Shown here: one piece after another, positions 11,050 through 19,537 of the stretch
Layout of the letters: each line of letters begins with the position of its first letter
Position numbering within the stretch: the first letter of the stretch is position 1
From: AP-15 sp963788085
GTDB taxonomy: Bacteria; Pseudomonadota; Alphaproteobacteria; ATCC43930; CGMCC-115725
Assembly (NCBI GenBank): GCA_963788085.1
Contig: CAWBFS010000004.1
Span: 62,001 to 126,000, forward strand
Length of the DNA stretch: 64,000 bases
Direction: 5' to 3'
Position numbers and translations under genes: made by a program
Notes under the pieces: generated by a model
The model's database searches: none
What the model was told of the DNA's origin: nothing
What the model saw: only the letters and a program-made list of their open reading frames with translations

Positions 11050-12138
11050 ATGGCAGATTTCGACCCCTCGACGGATGCGATCCTTGCCGAGATCGCCGAC
11101 GCGCCGTCATCCGAAGCGCTGGAGGAGCTGCGCGTCAGGGTGCTCGGGCGGCGCGGATCATTGACCTTGGCGATGCGCGAATTGGGCGCACTCGAGCCCG
11201 AAGAGCGGCGTCGCGCTGGCGCGGCTATGAACGACGCAAAGGACCGCATTACGGCGGCGCTCGGCGAGGCCGCGGTGCGGCTCGGGCGGACCGCGCTCGA
11301 ACAACGGCTCGCCGCCGAGCGCGCCGATGTAACGCTCCCTGTGCCTTTCGCCACAGCGGGGCGGCTGCATCCGATCAGCCAGACAGTCGACGAGATCGTC
11401 GCGATCTTTGGCGAGATGGGCTTCGAGGTCGCCGAAGGCCCGCATATCGAGGAGGATTTCTATAATTTCACCGCGCTCAACATCCCTCCCGAGCACCCGG
11501 CCCGGCAGGAGCACGACACGTTTTATTTGCCGGAGCGGCCGGACGGCTCGCGGCTCGTGTTGCGCACCCATACCTCGCCGGTGCAGATCCGCACGATGCT
11601 GACGCAACAGCCCCCGATCCGCATCATCGTGCCCGGCCGCACCTTCCGCTGCGACCACGACGCGACGCATTCGCCGATGTTCCACCAGGTCGAGGGTCTG
11701 GTGATCGACCGCACGACGCATATGGGGCATTTGAAGGGCTGCCTGATCGAGTTCCTGCGCGCCTATTTCGGCCTCGACGATTTACCGGTCCGCTTTCGGC
11801 CGAGCTATTTCCCGTTCACCGAGCCTTCGGCCGAGGTCGATATCGGCTGCTCGCGCGCCGGCGGCGAGCTCAAGATCGGGACCGGCGGCGATTGGCTTGA
11901 AATCCTCGGCAGTGGCATGGTCCACCCGCAGGTGCTGGAGAATTGCGGCATCGACGCGTCGGAGTTTCAGGGGTTCGCCTTCGGCATGGGGATTGAGCGG
12001 GTGGCGATGCTGAAATACGGGATCCCGGATGTGCGAGCCTTCTATGACTCCGATCTGCGGTGGCTGCGCTATTACGGGTTTCTGCCGCTCGACGTCCCCT
12101 CGCTTGTGCGCGGGCCGCTCCCGGGAGGGGCGGCATGA
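11050..12138 (+). CDS. pheS: Phenylalanine--tRNA ligase alpha subunit
   Basis: The catalytic subunit of the alpha2-beta2 phenylalanyl-tRNA synthetase charges tRNA-Phe with phenylalanine in the cytoplasm. The 362-residue protein has the N-terminal coiled-coil arm (residues about 1-90) and a class II core. Class II motif 2 is visible as RTFRCDHDATHSPMFHQVEG near residues 197-216, and motif 3 as FGMGIERVAMLKYGI near 310-325. FYNFTALNIPPEHPARQEHD lies between the arm and motif 2. Length and order are normal. Its stop overlaps the pheT start (ATGA), so the pair is translationally coupled. The hairpin just upstream may control it. Confidence 0.97.
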   Translation: MADFDPSTDAILAEIADAPSSEALEELRVRVLGRRGSLTLAMRELGALEPEERRRAGAAMNDAKDRITAALGEAAVRLGRTALEQRLAAERADVTLPVPFATAGRLHPISQTVDEIVAIFGEMGFEVAEGPHIEEDFYNFTALNIPPEHPARQEHDTFYLPERPDGSRLVLRTHTSPVQIRTMLTQQPPIRIIVPGRTFRCDHDATHSPMFHQVEGLVIDRTTHMGHLKGCLIEFLRAYFGLDDLPVRFRPSYFPFTEPSAEVDIGCSRAGGELKIGTGGDWLEILGSGMVHPQVLENCGIDASEFQGFAFGMGIERVAMLKYGIPDVRAFYDSDLRWLRYYGFLPLDVPSLVRGPLPGGAA

Positions 12139-14526
12139 AGACGACGCTTGCTTGGTTGAAAGAGCATCTCGAAACCGAGGCGCCGGCCGCCGCCATCGCC
12201 GAGCGGCTCACGATGCTCGGCCATGAAGTGGAGAGCGTAGAGAACCGCGCCGCCGGTCTCGAACCCTTCACGGTCGCCTCGGTCGTCTCGGCCGAACGCC
12301 ATCCCAATGCCGACCGGCTCAAAGTCTGTGTCGTCGATACCGGGAAAGGGCAGGTCCAGGTGGTCTGCGGCGCGCCCAACGCGCATGTCGGGATGAAGGG
12401 CGTGTTCGCCCCGGCCGGCACGATTATCCCGCGCACCGGCGCCTTGCTGAAGGAAACCGTGATCCGCGGCGTCGCCTCGCGCGGCATGCTGTGCTCGGCT
12501 TACGAACTCGGCCTCGGCGACGATCACGAAGGGATCATCGAGTTGCCGCAGGATGCGTCGGTCGGCGCTCGCTATGCGGAATTCGCCGGTCTCGGCGACA
12601 CTGTCCTGGACATCAAGGTGACGCCGAACCGGGCCGACTGCCTCGGCGTCCGCGGGATTGCCCGCGATCTCGCCGCCGCCGGGCTCGGCACGTCTGAAGC
12701 CACTCGATACCACCCCGGTTCCGGGACGCTTTCGTTCGCCGATCGGCATCGAGATCGAGGACCGCACCGCGTGCCCGCTGTTTCTCGGGCGGCATATTCG
12801 CGGCCTCCAAAACGGGCCCAGCCCGGCATGGCTGCGGAACAAGCTCGAGGCGATCGGGCTGCGGCCGATCTCGGCGCTCGTCGACATCACGAATTTCCTG
12901 ACCTTCGATCTCGACCGGCCGCTTCACGTGTTCGACGCCGGCCGGCTCGCCGGCGATCTCACGGTGCGTTTGGCGAGGCCGGGCGAAACCTTGCTTGCGC
13001 TCAACGGCCAGGAATACGCGCTCGATCCGGAAACGACGGTCATTGCCGACCCAGCCGGCGTGCAGAGCCTCGGCGGCGTGATCGGCGGCGAGGCGACGGG
13101 ATGCACCGAAGCGACGAGCGAGGTCCTCATCGAGGCGGCGCTCTTCGACCCGGTGCGCACTGCGGCGACCGGGCGCAAGCTCAACATCGCGAGCGACGCC
13201 CGCTACCGCTTCGAGCGCGGCCTCGATCCGGCCTTTGTCCGGGATGGGCTGGAGATCGCGACGCGGTTGATGCTGGAGCTGTGCGGCGGCGAGGCATCCG
13301 AGGTCATCACCGCCGGCGCCGTGCCCGAATGGCGACGCCGATATGTGCTGCGCGCCGGAGCGGCCGGCGAGCCTCGGCGGGCTCCACGTATCGCATGACG
13401 CAGAGCGCCGAGATCCTGACCGCGCTCGGCTGCGCGGTGCAGCCCCTCGCTGGAGGCGATCTTTCGGTCGAGCCGCCTTCATGGCGCGGCGACATCGTCG
13501 GCGAGGCCGATCTCGTCGAGGAGGTATTGCGGATCAAGGGCTACGACCAGATCCCGGCAGTGCCGCTCGAGCGGGCCACACCGCTGTCGCGGCCGGCTTT
13601 GACCCCGGTGCAGCGCCGGGCCGAGCTGGTCCGCCGCACCCTTGCCGAGCGCGGGTTGACCGAAGGGGTCACGTTCTCGTTCGCCTCGACACGCGACGCG
13701 GAGTTGTTCGGCGGCGCCAAGCCGGAATTGCGTCTTGTCAATCCAATCAGCGCCGACCTCGATGCAATGCGGCCATCCTTGTTGCCGGGGCTCGTCGCCG
13801 CGGCTCGCCGCAACGCCGACCGCGGCTTTCCCGATTTGGCATTGTTCGAACTGGGACCGCTTTATCGCGACGATACGCCGAAAGGCCAGGTGCTCGCCGC
13901 CGGCGGGGTGCGCAGCGGGCGCACCGGCCCCAAGCACTGGCGTATGCTCGCCCGCGAGGCTGATCTTTACGACGTCAAGGCCGACGCCCTCGCCGCCCTC
14001 GCCGCGATGGGTGCGCCGGCGGAGAACATCCAGGTCACCGCCGATCCTCCCGCCTGGTTCCACCCGGGCCGAGCCGGCACGTTGCGGCTCGGGCCGACGG
14101 TGCTCGGCGCCTTTGGCGAGCTGCATCCGGCGGTGCTCGAGACGCTCGATGCGCGGCCGCCGATCGCCGGCTTCGAGGTGTTTCTCGACGCTGTGCCCCA
14201 ACCGCGCGCCGGGCGTGCAAAGCCGCCATTGCGCCTCTCGGTATTCCAGCCGATCGAGCGCGATTTCGCCTTTGTCGTCGACCGCGAATCTGCCGGCCGA
14301 GACGCTGCTGCGCGCCGCCCGCGGTGTCGACCGCAAGCTCGTCTCGGAGATCCGTCTATTCGATGTCTATGAAGGCGCCGGTTTGCAAGAAGGCAAAAAA
14401 TCGCTCGCGATCACCGTGGTGCTGCAGCCGCAGGAGCGGACGCTGACCGAAGCCGAAATCGAAGGTTTCTCCAAGCGCCTGATCGCGCAAGTCGAAAAGG
14501 CGACCGGCGGCCGGTTGCGAGCGTGA
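12135..14526 (+). CDS. pheT: Phenylalanine--tRNA ligase beta subunit, frameshifted in this assembly
   Basis: PheT builds the tRNA-binding and editing parts of phenylalanyl-tRNA synthetase. From the ATG at 12135 the N-terminus is normal: the tRNA-binding OB fold with HPNADRLKVCVVDTG, then the B3/B4 region with ISALVDITNFL and the B5 region. The C-terminal anticodon-binding ferredoxin-like domain includes PIERDFAFVVD and LFDVYEGAGLQEGKKSLAI. The frame changes near 12705, near 13350, near 13383 and near 14290, although the protein stays recognisable throughout. The sum matches the usual length of about 800 residues. Because the gene is essential and no second copy is seen, these breaks look like sequencing or assembly indels. 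It overlaps pheS at its start and a methyltransferase at its end. Confidence 0.93.
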
Positions 14527-15185
14527 CCAAACCGTCGAGGGCGATGGTCGCCGAGACGCTCGGCTTTATCCTGCTGGTTGCCGTCGTCCTGTTCGGAGCC
14601 GCCGGCCGGATCGACATCCCGCTGTTCTGGGCATACCTGGCGGTCCTTGCCGCAGTCTCCATAGCCGGCCTCTTGCTGATCGATGAGGACCTCGCCCGGG
14701 AACGCATGCGCCCCGGAGGCCGCCCGCCGGGGCTGAGGCTTTATCTCATCTTCTTGCTGTGCGTTGCGCATTGGACGATTGCCGGCCTCGATCGCCGGTT
14801 CCACTGGTCCGATACGGTTCCGCTGTCGTTGCGGCTCGCCGCGCTCGCGGTCTTCGCCGCCGGGTTGGCATTCTTCCTCTGGGCGATGCACGTGAACCGG
14901 TTCTTCTCCTCGGTCGTCCGGATACAACAGGAGCGCGGGCACCAGGTTGTCACCGCCGGCCCTTACCGTTGGGTGCGCCATCCCGGGTATGCCGGCGCGA
15001 TCCCCGCCATCGTGGCGAGCGGCATGGTCCTCTGCTCATGGCTCGCAACCGCGCTCGGCGCCCTCGGAGTACCGCTCCTCCTCGGGCGAACAATTATCGA
15101 GGACCGCACATTGCGCGCCGAATTGCCCGGCTATGCCGAATATGCCCAACAGGTGCGCTGGCGGTTGCTTCCTGGCGTCTGGTGA
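14523..15185 (+). CDS. Isoprenylcysteine carboxyl methyltransferase (ICMT)-like membrane protein
   Basis: This 220-residue membrane protein has about five helices and the ICMT/PEMT-type C-terminal signature YRWVRHPGYAG (near residues 147-157), followed by EDRTLRAELPGYAEYAQQVRWRLLPGVW. Members use S-adenosylmethionine to methylate lipids or small molecules in the membrane; bacterial substrates are mostly unknown. The GTG start lies inside the pheT stop (GTGA), so translation is likely coupled to pheT, although the two functions are unrelated. No better start with a separate ribosome site is seen. The family call is sound; the substrate is unknown. Confidence 0.8.
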   Translation: MTKPSRAMVAETLGFILLVAVVLFGAAGRIDIPLFWAYLAVLAAVSIAGLLLIDEDLARERMRPGGRPPGLRLYLIFLLCVAHWTIAGLDRRFHWSDTVPLSLRLAALAVFAAGLAFFLWAMHVNRFFSSVVRIQQERGHQVVTAGPYRWVRHPGYAGAIPAIVASGMVLCSWLATALGALGVPLLLGRTIIEDRTLRAELPGYAEYAQQVRWRLLPGVW

Positions 15186-15236
15186 GTTTAGCCACCCACC
15201 CAGTTGTCACTGCCCGCACCGTAAGGGGTCGCCTTG

Positions 15237-15911
15237 CTATGTTGCGGCCAATCTCGCGGCCGCTTGCCGCCGAAAGGCGGGGTAATCATCGCGTACGTCG
15301 GCGAACACCTCCTCGAAGGTGAAGCCGTCCTGCCAGAACAACCCAAGGCCGCTTTCCTCCTCGGTCAACTTGCGGCCGACGTCGCGGCGCGTCAGGTAGT
15401 ATCGGTGGTCTTCGAGCAAGGCGGCCGTCTTAGCGGTGAATTTGAGATGCGCACCCCCACCCTCGACAAACCAGCGATGGTGGTAGAACCCGACCTCCGG
15501 CGCGCCGCCTATCAACCGCCGCCACGAAAATCGGCGGCTCTTGGCAAAGATTTCGCGCAGCCGAGAAGGCGTCTCGATATAGCCGGCTTTGCCGACGCGA
15601 TTGATCTCGCGGCACACGGTAATCGGGTCGCGGACATCCTCGAGGAGGTGCGAGCACACTACAAAATCGAAATACCGGTCGACATAGGGCCACGGCGTCG
15701 CGCAGACATCCCTCGTCAGCCAAGTCTCGGCGGAAAACCGCTCGGGATCCTCGGGGTCCAACGCTTCATGCTGGCGTCGCGTCGCGAAAGGCAAAAGGTC
15801 GATGACATGCGTCGCCAAGTTGAACGGCTGATACCACCCGCCTATGTCGAGAACACGAGGGGCACCGTTAGCCGTTTTGCGCAAGCGGACCAGGTTCGAG
15901 CGTAGGATCAT
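15237..15911 (-). CDS. Class I SAM-dependent methyltransferase
   Basis: The protein carries a SAM-binding motif I (VLDIGGWYQPFNLATHVID), a motif IV-like FDFVVCSHLLEDVRDP, and GYIETPSRLREIF in the place usual for Methyltransf_11 enzymes. I chose the ATG giving MILRSNLVRLRKT (about 225 residues). The frame stays open for 45 more codons upstream, but those run through the tail of a disrupted neighbouring gene and look unlike a methyltransferase. The C-terminal half (RRFSWRRLIGGAPEVGFYHH) is not diagnostic. Substrate unknown; it may act on sugars or lipids. Confidence 0.7.
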   Translation of the reverse strand: MILRSNLVRLRKTANGAPRVLDIGGWYQPFNLATHVIDLLPFATRRQHEALDPEDPERFSAETWLTRDVCATPWPYVDRYFDFVVCSHLLEDVRDPITVCREINRVGKAGYIETPSRLREIFAKSRRFSWRRLIGGAPEVGFYHHRWFVEGGGAHLKFTAKTAALLEDHRYYLTRRDVGRKLTEEESGLGLFWQDGFTFEEVFADVRDDYPAFRRQAAARLAAT

Positions 15912-15928
15912 GACGCCAACACCCAAAA

Positions 15929-16400
15929 CTAAAATGGAGCTGCTTTGTATCCATAGAGGTGAGCCGCGATGTACATCCCGAGCATTCCTAGGGCAAAGCT
16001 GGCGAAAAATCGCCCCGGTCGTGACGCCGCGGCGCCGAAGGCTCATCCCGTTGTCCCAGGTGGCCCGATATGTGGTATGAGGAGACCGTGCGGCGGCCGG
16101 CTGCGGCGGGCGCGAGAGGGCATTGAGCGGCTACGAGCGATCGACGTCTCGACAGTCCCGCGCGGGCCAAAAAGGCCCGTAGAACTGCCACCGGCATGCC
16201 AACAAGCGGCTCAAGGCACCCGAAAACTGGAAACCCAGCCCCGTTTTCAGATTTCGCCCGCCACCCCTATATGTTGATGAACCTGGGACAACGGGATGAG
16301 CCTCCGGCGCCGCGACAAACCAAGCTGTGCCGTTCAGGATCCCCAGAACGACAGGGGCAGCAGCCCCGTAGCCGGTAAGTGTGCGCATTTGTATCTGCAT
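15929..16400 (-). pseudogene. Small membrane protein gene split by a MITE-like insertion
   Basis: The 5' part starts at the ATG at 16400 behind a strong GGAGGAGAG ribosome site and reads MQIQMRTLTGYGAAAPVVLG, then ILNGTAWFVAA, where it meets an inverted-repeat element at 16304. On the other side, 16037 down to 15929 reads RPGRFFASFALGMLGMYIAA and HLYGYKAAPF before a stop. Joined, they give a two-helix membrane protein of about 65 residues, with one extra frame change at the joint. Before insertion the two halves would share an 8-bp sequence that is now duplicated. Function unknown. Confidence 0.55.
16038..16304. mobile_element. MITE-like non-autonomous element, 267 bp
   Basis: The ends are 23-bp inverted repeats: AAGGCTCATCCCGTTG and on to 16060 at the left, its reverse complement at 16282-16304 at the right, with one mismatch at the outermost base. 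They are flanked by an identical 8-bp CGGCGCCG at 16030-16037 and 16305-16312, which looks like a target-site duplication, although this octamer is itself palindromic. The interior has no convincing gene. It holds a small hairpin, CGGGCC AAAAA GGCCCG, near 16164. The 8-bp duplication would suit families such as IS256, IS66 or IS1595; the parent transposase is not in the window. Confidence 0.6.
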
Positions 16401-16488
16401 CTCTCTCCTCCGAATGTTCGCCGTTTTCTATACGTCGTCAATGTTTGGCCATTCCGAAGTAATCATTAGAGTTTTCCGGGCCAATGGT

Positions 16489-16990
16489 TCATGGCGACCC
16501 GCGGATCGCGCCATTTCCGAGCAGCCAAACGACGACATCGCTTCGTCCCTCCCGTTTCGCGATGTCGAGCCGTGTTTGCCCGGACCAAGGCGCGGGCCAA
16601 TTAAGATCGGCGCCGTGCGCCAGCAGGTATTGAGCGACGGCGAGCTGCCCGCCATAGCATGAGTTCCAAAACGGCCCTGAAAGCTCTTCGGGTTGCGGCG
16701 GCGGGTCGGCTTCGACCCGCTGTTTGATTGCCGGCAGCAGTCCCAGCGCCGCTTCGTGCCAGAGAAGCGTACGCGCGCCGCGCTCGACCAGACGGCGCGC
16801 CGCTGCCCATTGCCCGTAGCCGACGGCGCAGGACAAAGGGGAGCCGCCGTCGCCAAATCGTCGTTGCTGGCCGGCAAATGTAGTGGCGTCTCGCGGTGCT
16901 GCATCCTGACCGTCGGCGGGTCGAGGTCGACGCCAGCCGCAGCGAGGGTGCGGACAATGTCGCCGCCTCACTCGGCCGCGCTGCGCTCCG
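16489..16990 (-). pseudogene. Ankyrin-repeat protein, internally damaged
   Basis: The downstream part is a clear ankyrin-type sequence: SPLSCAVGYGQWAAARRLVE, then LLWHEAALGLLPAIKQRVEA, FWNSCYGGQLAVAQYLLAHG and TRLDIAKREGRSDVVVWLLG. Upstream, ankyrin-like sequence (RTLAAAGVDLDPP, then HRETPLHLPASNDDLA) lies in other frames, with what looks like a missing piece of about 20 residues between the halves. No start codon joins it to a good ribosome site. Ankyrin repeats bind other proteins; no partner can be named. It follows directly after a short SLATT-like gene on the same strand. Confidence 0.6.
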
Positions 16991-17038
16991 CGGGCGAGTG
17001 GCAAGAGGCGATCGTCGATCAGGCGGCTTCCGCTGTGC

Positions 17039-17362
17039 TTACACTTGACGCAACGTGTGGTGCATAGTAGATTTCTCATCAAACCGTAGAAAAGAAACAA
17101 GTGCGGTAAGAATTGGCGCAAGTATTGTGAGCAGCACTTTTGAGTCGTTACCAACGTTAAGGCCAAAAATCTGTACACGAAGCAGCCCATGATCAGGGCT
17201 CAGGTTAGACAGCACCCCCAGCAGCGAAGTGCAAACAATAGTCACACAGCCTAACGCTACATGTCTCCTGCGGAAGAGCGCGCACCGTGTAAAATGCGCC
17301 TTCTCGACTATCCTTGTGCGGTCATACCAATGTCGGGTGACGGCATTGAGATCTTGTTCCAT
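17039..17362 (-). CDS. SLATT-like two-helix membrane protein, apparently shortened
   Basis: The 107 residues begin MEQDLNAVTRHWYDRTRIVE and continue with an amphipathic stretch, KAHFTRCALFRRRHVALG. Two membrane helices follow, VTIVCTSLLGVLSNL (about 41-55) and VLLTILAPILTALVSFLRF (about 78-96), then FDEKSTMHH. This order matches SLATT domains, which are predicted membrane effectors next to nucleotide-signal or SLOG proteins in anti-phage systems. SLATT proteins are usually longer after the second helix; here a stop comes within about 12 residues. No nucleotidyltransferase or SLOG gene lies beside it; the nearest genes are a broken ankyrin gene and a class III cyclase. The family call is from pattern only. 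Confidence 0.45.
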   Translation of the reverse strand: MEQDLNAVTRHWYDRTRIVEKAHFTRCALFRRRHVALGCVTIVCTSLLGVLSNLSPDHGLLRVQIFGLNVGNDSKVLLTILAPILTALVSFLRFDEKSTMHHTLRQV

Positions 17363-17642
17363 CCAGGCGCCCCTCAGCTATCTTGTCGCTTTGCGCGCGG
17401 CACCGCTCCTTGGCGCAGCCTGGAAGCGGCGCCACCGATTTACCTTACCAATCCCAGGAGGATGTGTGAGCCGCTTCACATAATGGGTGATTTACCATTC
17501 CCGGGCTCATGGCGCGGGGCGTCGCACTCGCGAGCGTCCGGCATCGTGACCCGAGCGCCGCCAAGCTATATGATCGGCGTGGGTAAAATCGAGAAGAGGC
17601 GGCGTTTAACTGCGAGGGGCTCCCTTTTGGGCAGGCCGGATC

Positions 17643-19406
17643 ATGAGTGAGCGGAAGGTAGAGCGGCGGTTGGCGGCCATCTTGGCGGCCGATGTCGTGG
17701 GCTACTCGCGGCTTGTGGGTGAGGACGAGGAGGGCACGCTCGAAAGGCTGAAGGTGCTCCGCCGCACGATTGCCGATCCGAAGATCAAGGAGCACCGCGG
17801 CCGCGTCGTCAGAACTATGGGCGACGGCCTCTTGGTCGAGTTCGCGAGCGTCGTCGACGCGGTGCGTTGCGCGGTCGAGGTCCAACGCGAGATGGCCCTG
17901 CGCAACGCCGATGTGACGGCGGATCGGCGGATCGAGTTCCGCATCGGCATCAATCTCGGCGACATCATCAAGGACGGGCGGGAAATCTACGGCGACGGCG
18001 TCAATGTCGCCGCGCGCCTCGAGGCGTTGGCGACCCCGGGCGGCATCTGCGTCAGCCGTGTGGTGCGCGATCAGGTGCGCGACAAGCTCGGTTTTGCCTT
18101 CGACGACAGGGGCGAGCAGCAGGTCAAGAACATCGCGCGCCCGGTGCGCGTATTCGATGTGAACATGGCCGGAGAAACAATGATCCTGACGCCGGATTCG
18201 GCAGCTAGAGCGCCGCTGGCGCTGCCCGACAAGCCGTCGATAGCGGTTCTGCCGTTCCAGAACATGAGCGGCGACCCGGAGCAGGAATATTTCGCCGACG
18301 GCATGGTCGAGGAGATCATCACCGCGCTCAGCCGCATCCGCTGGCTGTTCGTCATCGCTCGCAATTCCAGCTCCACCTACAAGGGACGGTCGGTCGGTGT
18401 GAAGCAGGTGGGACGCGAGCTCGGTGTCCGCTACGTCCTCGAAGGCTCGGTGCGCAAAGGTGGGAACCGGGTGCGAATCACCGCGCAGTTGATCGAGGCC
18501 GAAACCGGCGCCCATCTCTGGGCCGATCGTTTCGACGGCTCCCTCGACGACATTTTCGACCTCCAGGACAAGGTGGCGATCAACGTCGCCGGGGTGATCG
18601 AGCCGGCACTGCAAGCCGCTGAGGTCCGCCGCTCGACCGCCCGTCCGACGCATGACGTTACGGCCTACGATCTCTATCTGCGGGCGCTTGCGACCTACTA
18701 TCCAATAACAAAAGAGCGGCTGCTCAATTCTCTGGAATTGCTCCAACAGGCGATAGCGATAGATCGGCACTGTGGTCCGGCACTATCCTTGGCATCGATG
18801 TGCCAGATGCGGCTCTTCAGAGAGGGCTGGGCCGAAGAGCCGGAGACCACCGGGAAGGGTGTAGATCTTGCTCGGCAGGCGCTCCAGGTGGCGGGCGACG
18901 ACCCCGGCATCCTCGCGAACGCCGCGTTTGTCCTTGCCAATTTCGGCGAGGATATCGGCGCGATGATGGCGCTGGTCGACCGTGCCCTTTCGCTCACCCC
19001 GAGCTTCTCCCGCGGCTGGTTTCTGAGCGGCGTTCTGAGGCTCTGGGCCGGTCAGCACGATCTCGCGATCGAGCATGCCGAGACTGCGCTGCGGCTGAGC
19101 CCGCGCGAGCGGACGGGTACGCCGCTGAGCTTGATCGGCGAAGCTCATTTCTTCAAACGCCAGTTTGACGATGCGGCGTCGAAGCTGCTCCTGTCCATTC
19201 AAGAAAATCCGGGTTATCCGCACTCGTACCGCGTCCTCGCCGCGTGCTATGTCCATATGGGGCGGTTCGACGAAGCGCGCGCGATCATCGCAAGGCTGCG
19301 CAGCATCACGCCTCGCCTCGTGCCGAGCGCTGCACAGCTGCGGAGCCCCGCGGACCGTGAGCTCTTTCTGTCGGGCCTTCGCCAGGCGGCGGGCGAAGCG
19401 GCGTGA
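17643..19406 (+). CDS. Class III adenylate cyclase with TolB-like and TPR domains
   Basis: The 587-residue protein begins with a class III cyclase homology domain (residues about 6-170): AAILAADVVGYSRLVGEDEE, VRTMGDGLLVEF and FRIGINLGDIIKDG. The Asp in the first and second motifs are the expected metal ligands. A TolB-N/FlgO-like segment follows (about 200-330; SIAVLPFQNMSGDPEQEYFA and YVLEGSVRKGGNRVRITAQL), then TPR-like helices (about 340-560). This arrangement is very common in Hyphomicrobiales, often in many copies. It should make cAMP from ATP, with the C-terminal parts sensing or binding a partner. There is no membrane segment. The start is the ATG giving MSERKVERRLAAILAADVVG. Confidence 0.9.
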   Translation: MSERKVERRLAAILAADVVGYSRLVGEDEEGTLERLKVLRRTIADPKIKEHRGRVVRTMGDGLLVEFASVVDAVRCAVEVQREMALRNADVTADRRIEFRIGINLGDIIKDGREIYGDGVNVAARLEALATPGGICVSRVVRDQVRDKLGFAFDDRGEQQVKNIARPVRVFDVNMAGETMILTPDSAARAPLALPDKPSIAVLPFQNMSGDPEQEYFADGMVEEIITALSRIRWLFVIARNSSSTYKGRSVGVKQVGRELGVRYVLEGSVRKGGNRVRITAQLIEAETGAHLWADRFDGSLDDIFDLQDKVAINVAGVIEPALQAAEVRRSTARPTHDVTAYDLYLRALATYYPITKERLLNSLELLQQAIAIDRHCGPALSLASMCQMRLFREGWAEEPETTGKGVDLARQALQVAGDDPGILANAAFVLANFGEDIGAMMALVDRALSLTPSFSRGWFLSGVLRLWAGQHDLAIEHAETALRLSPRERTGTPLSLIGEAHFFKRQFDDAASKLLLSIQENPGYPHSYRVLAACYVHMGRFDEARAIIARLRSITPRLVPSAAQLRSPADRELFLSGLRQAAGEAA

Positions 19407-19537
19407 CCGCGACCAGTCGCATCACCGCGGCACGCGCAGTTGAGGCGAATTGCTGAAGCACAACCACTACATGGCACTCGTCGCCAGTGTTACGATGAGG
19501 CGCTGTTGATCCCTAAAAGCTGCCCGGCAGGATCACG

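Noticed and set aside
13343..13963. A separate gene inside pheT
   Set aside because: It is another frame of pheT; only a short part (PERPASLGG) fits the PheT protein, as a result of two nearby indels.
15929..16046. N-terminal extension of the methyltransferase at 15237
   Set aside because: The extra 45 codons overlap the tail of the small membrane-protein gene and do not look like methyltransferase sequence.
17445..18770. A 441-codon frame on the - strand opposite the cyclase gene
   Set aside because: It is a shadow of the conserved cyclase and TolB-like region, with no ribosome site.
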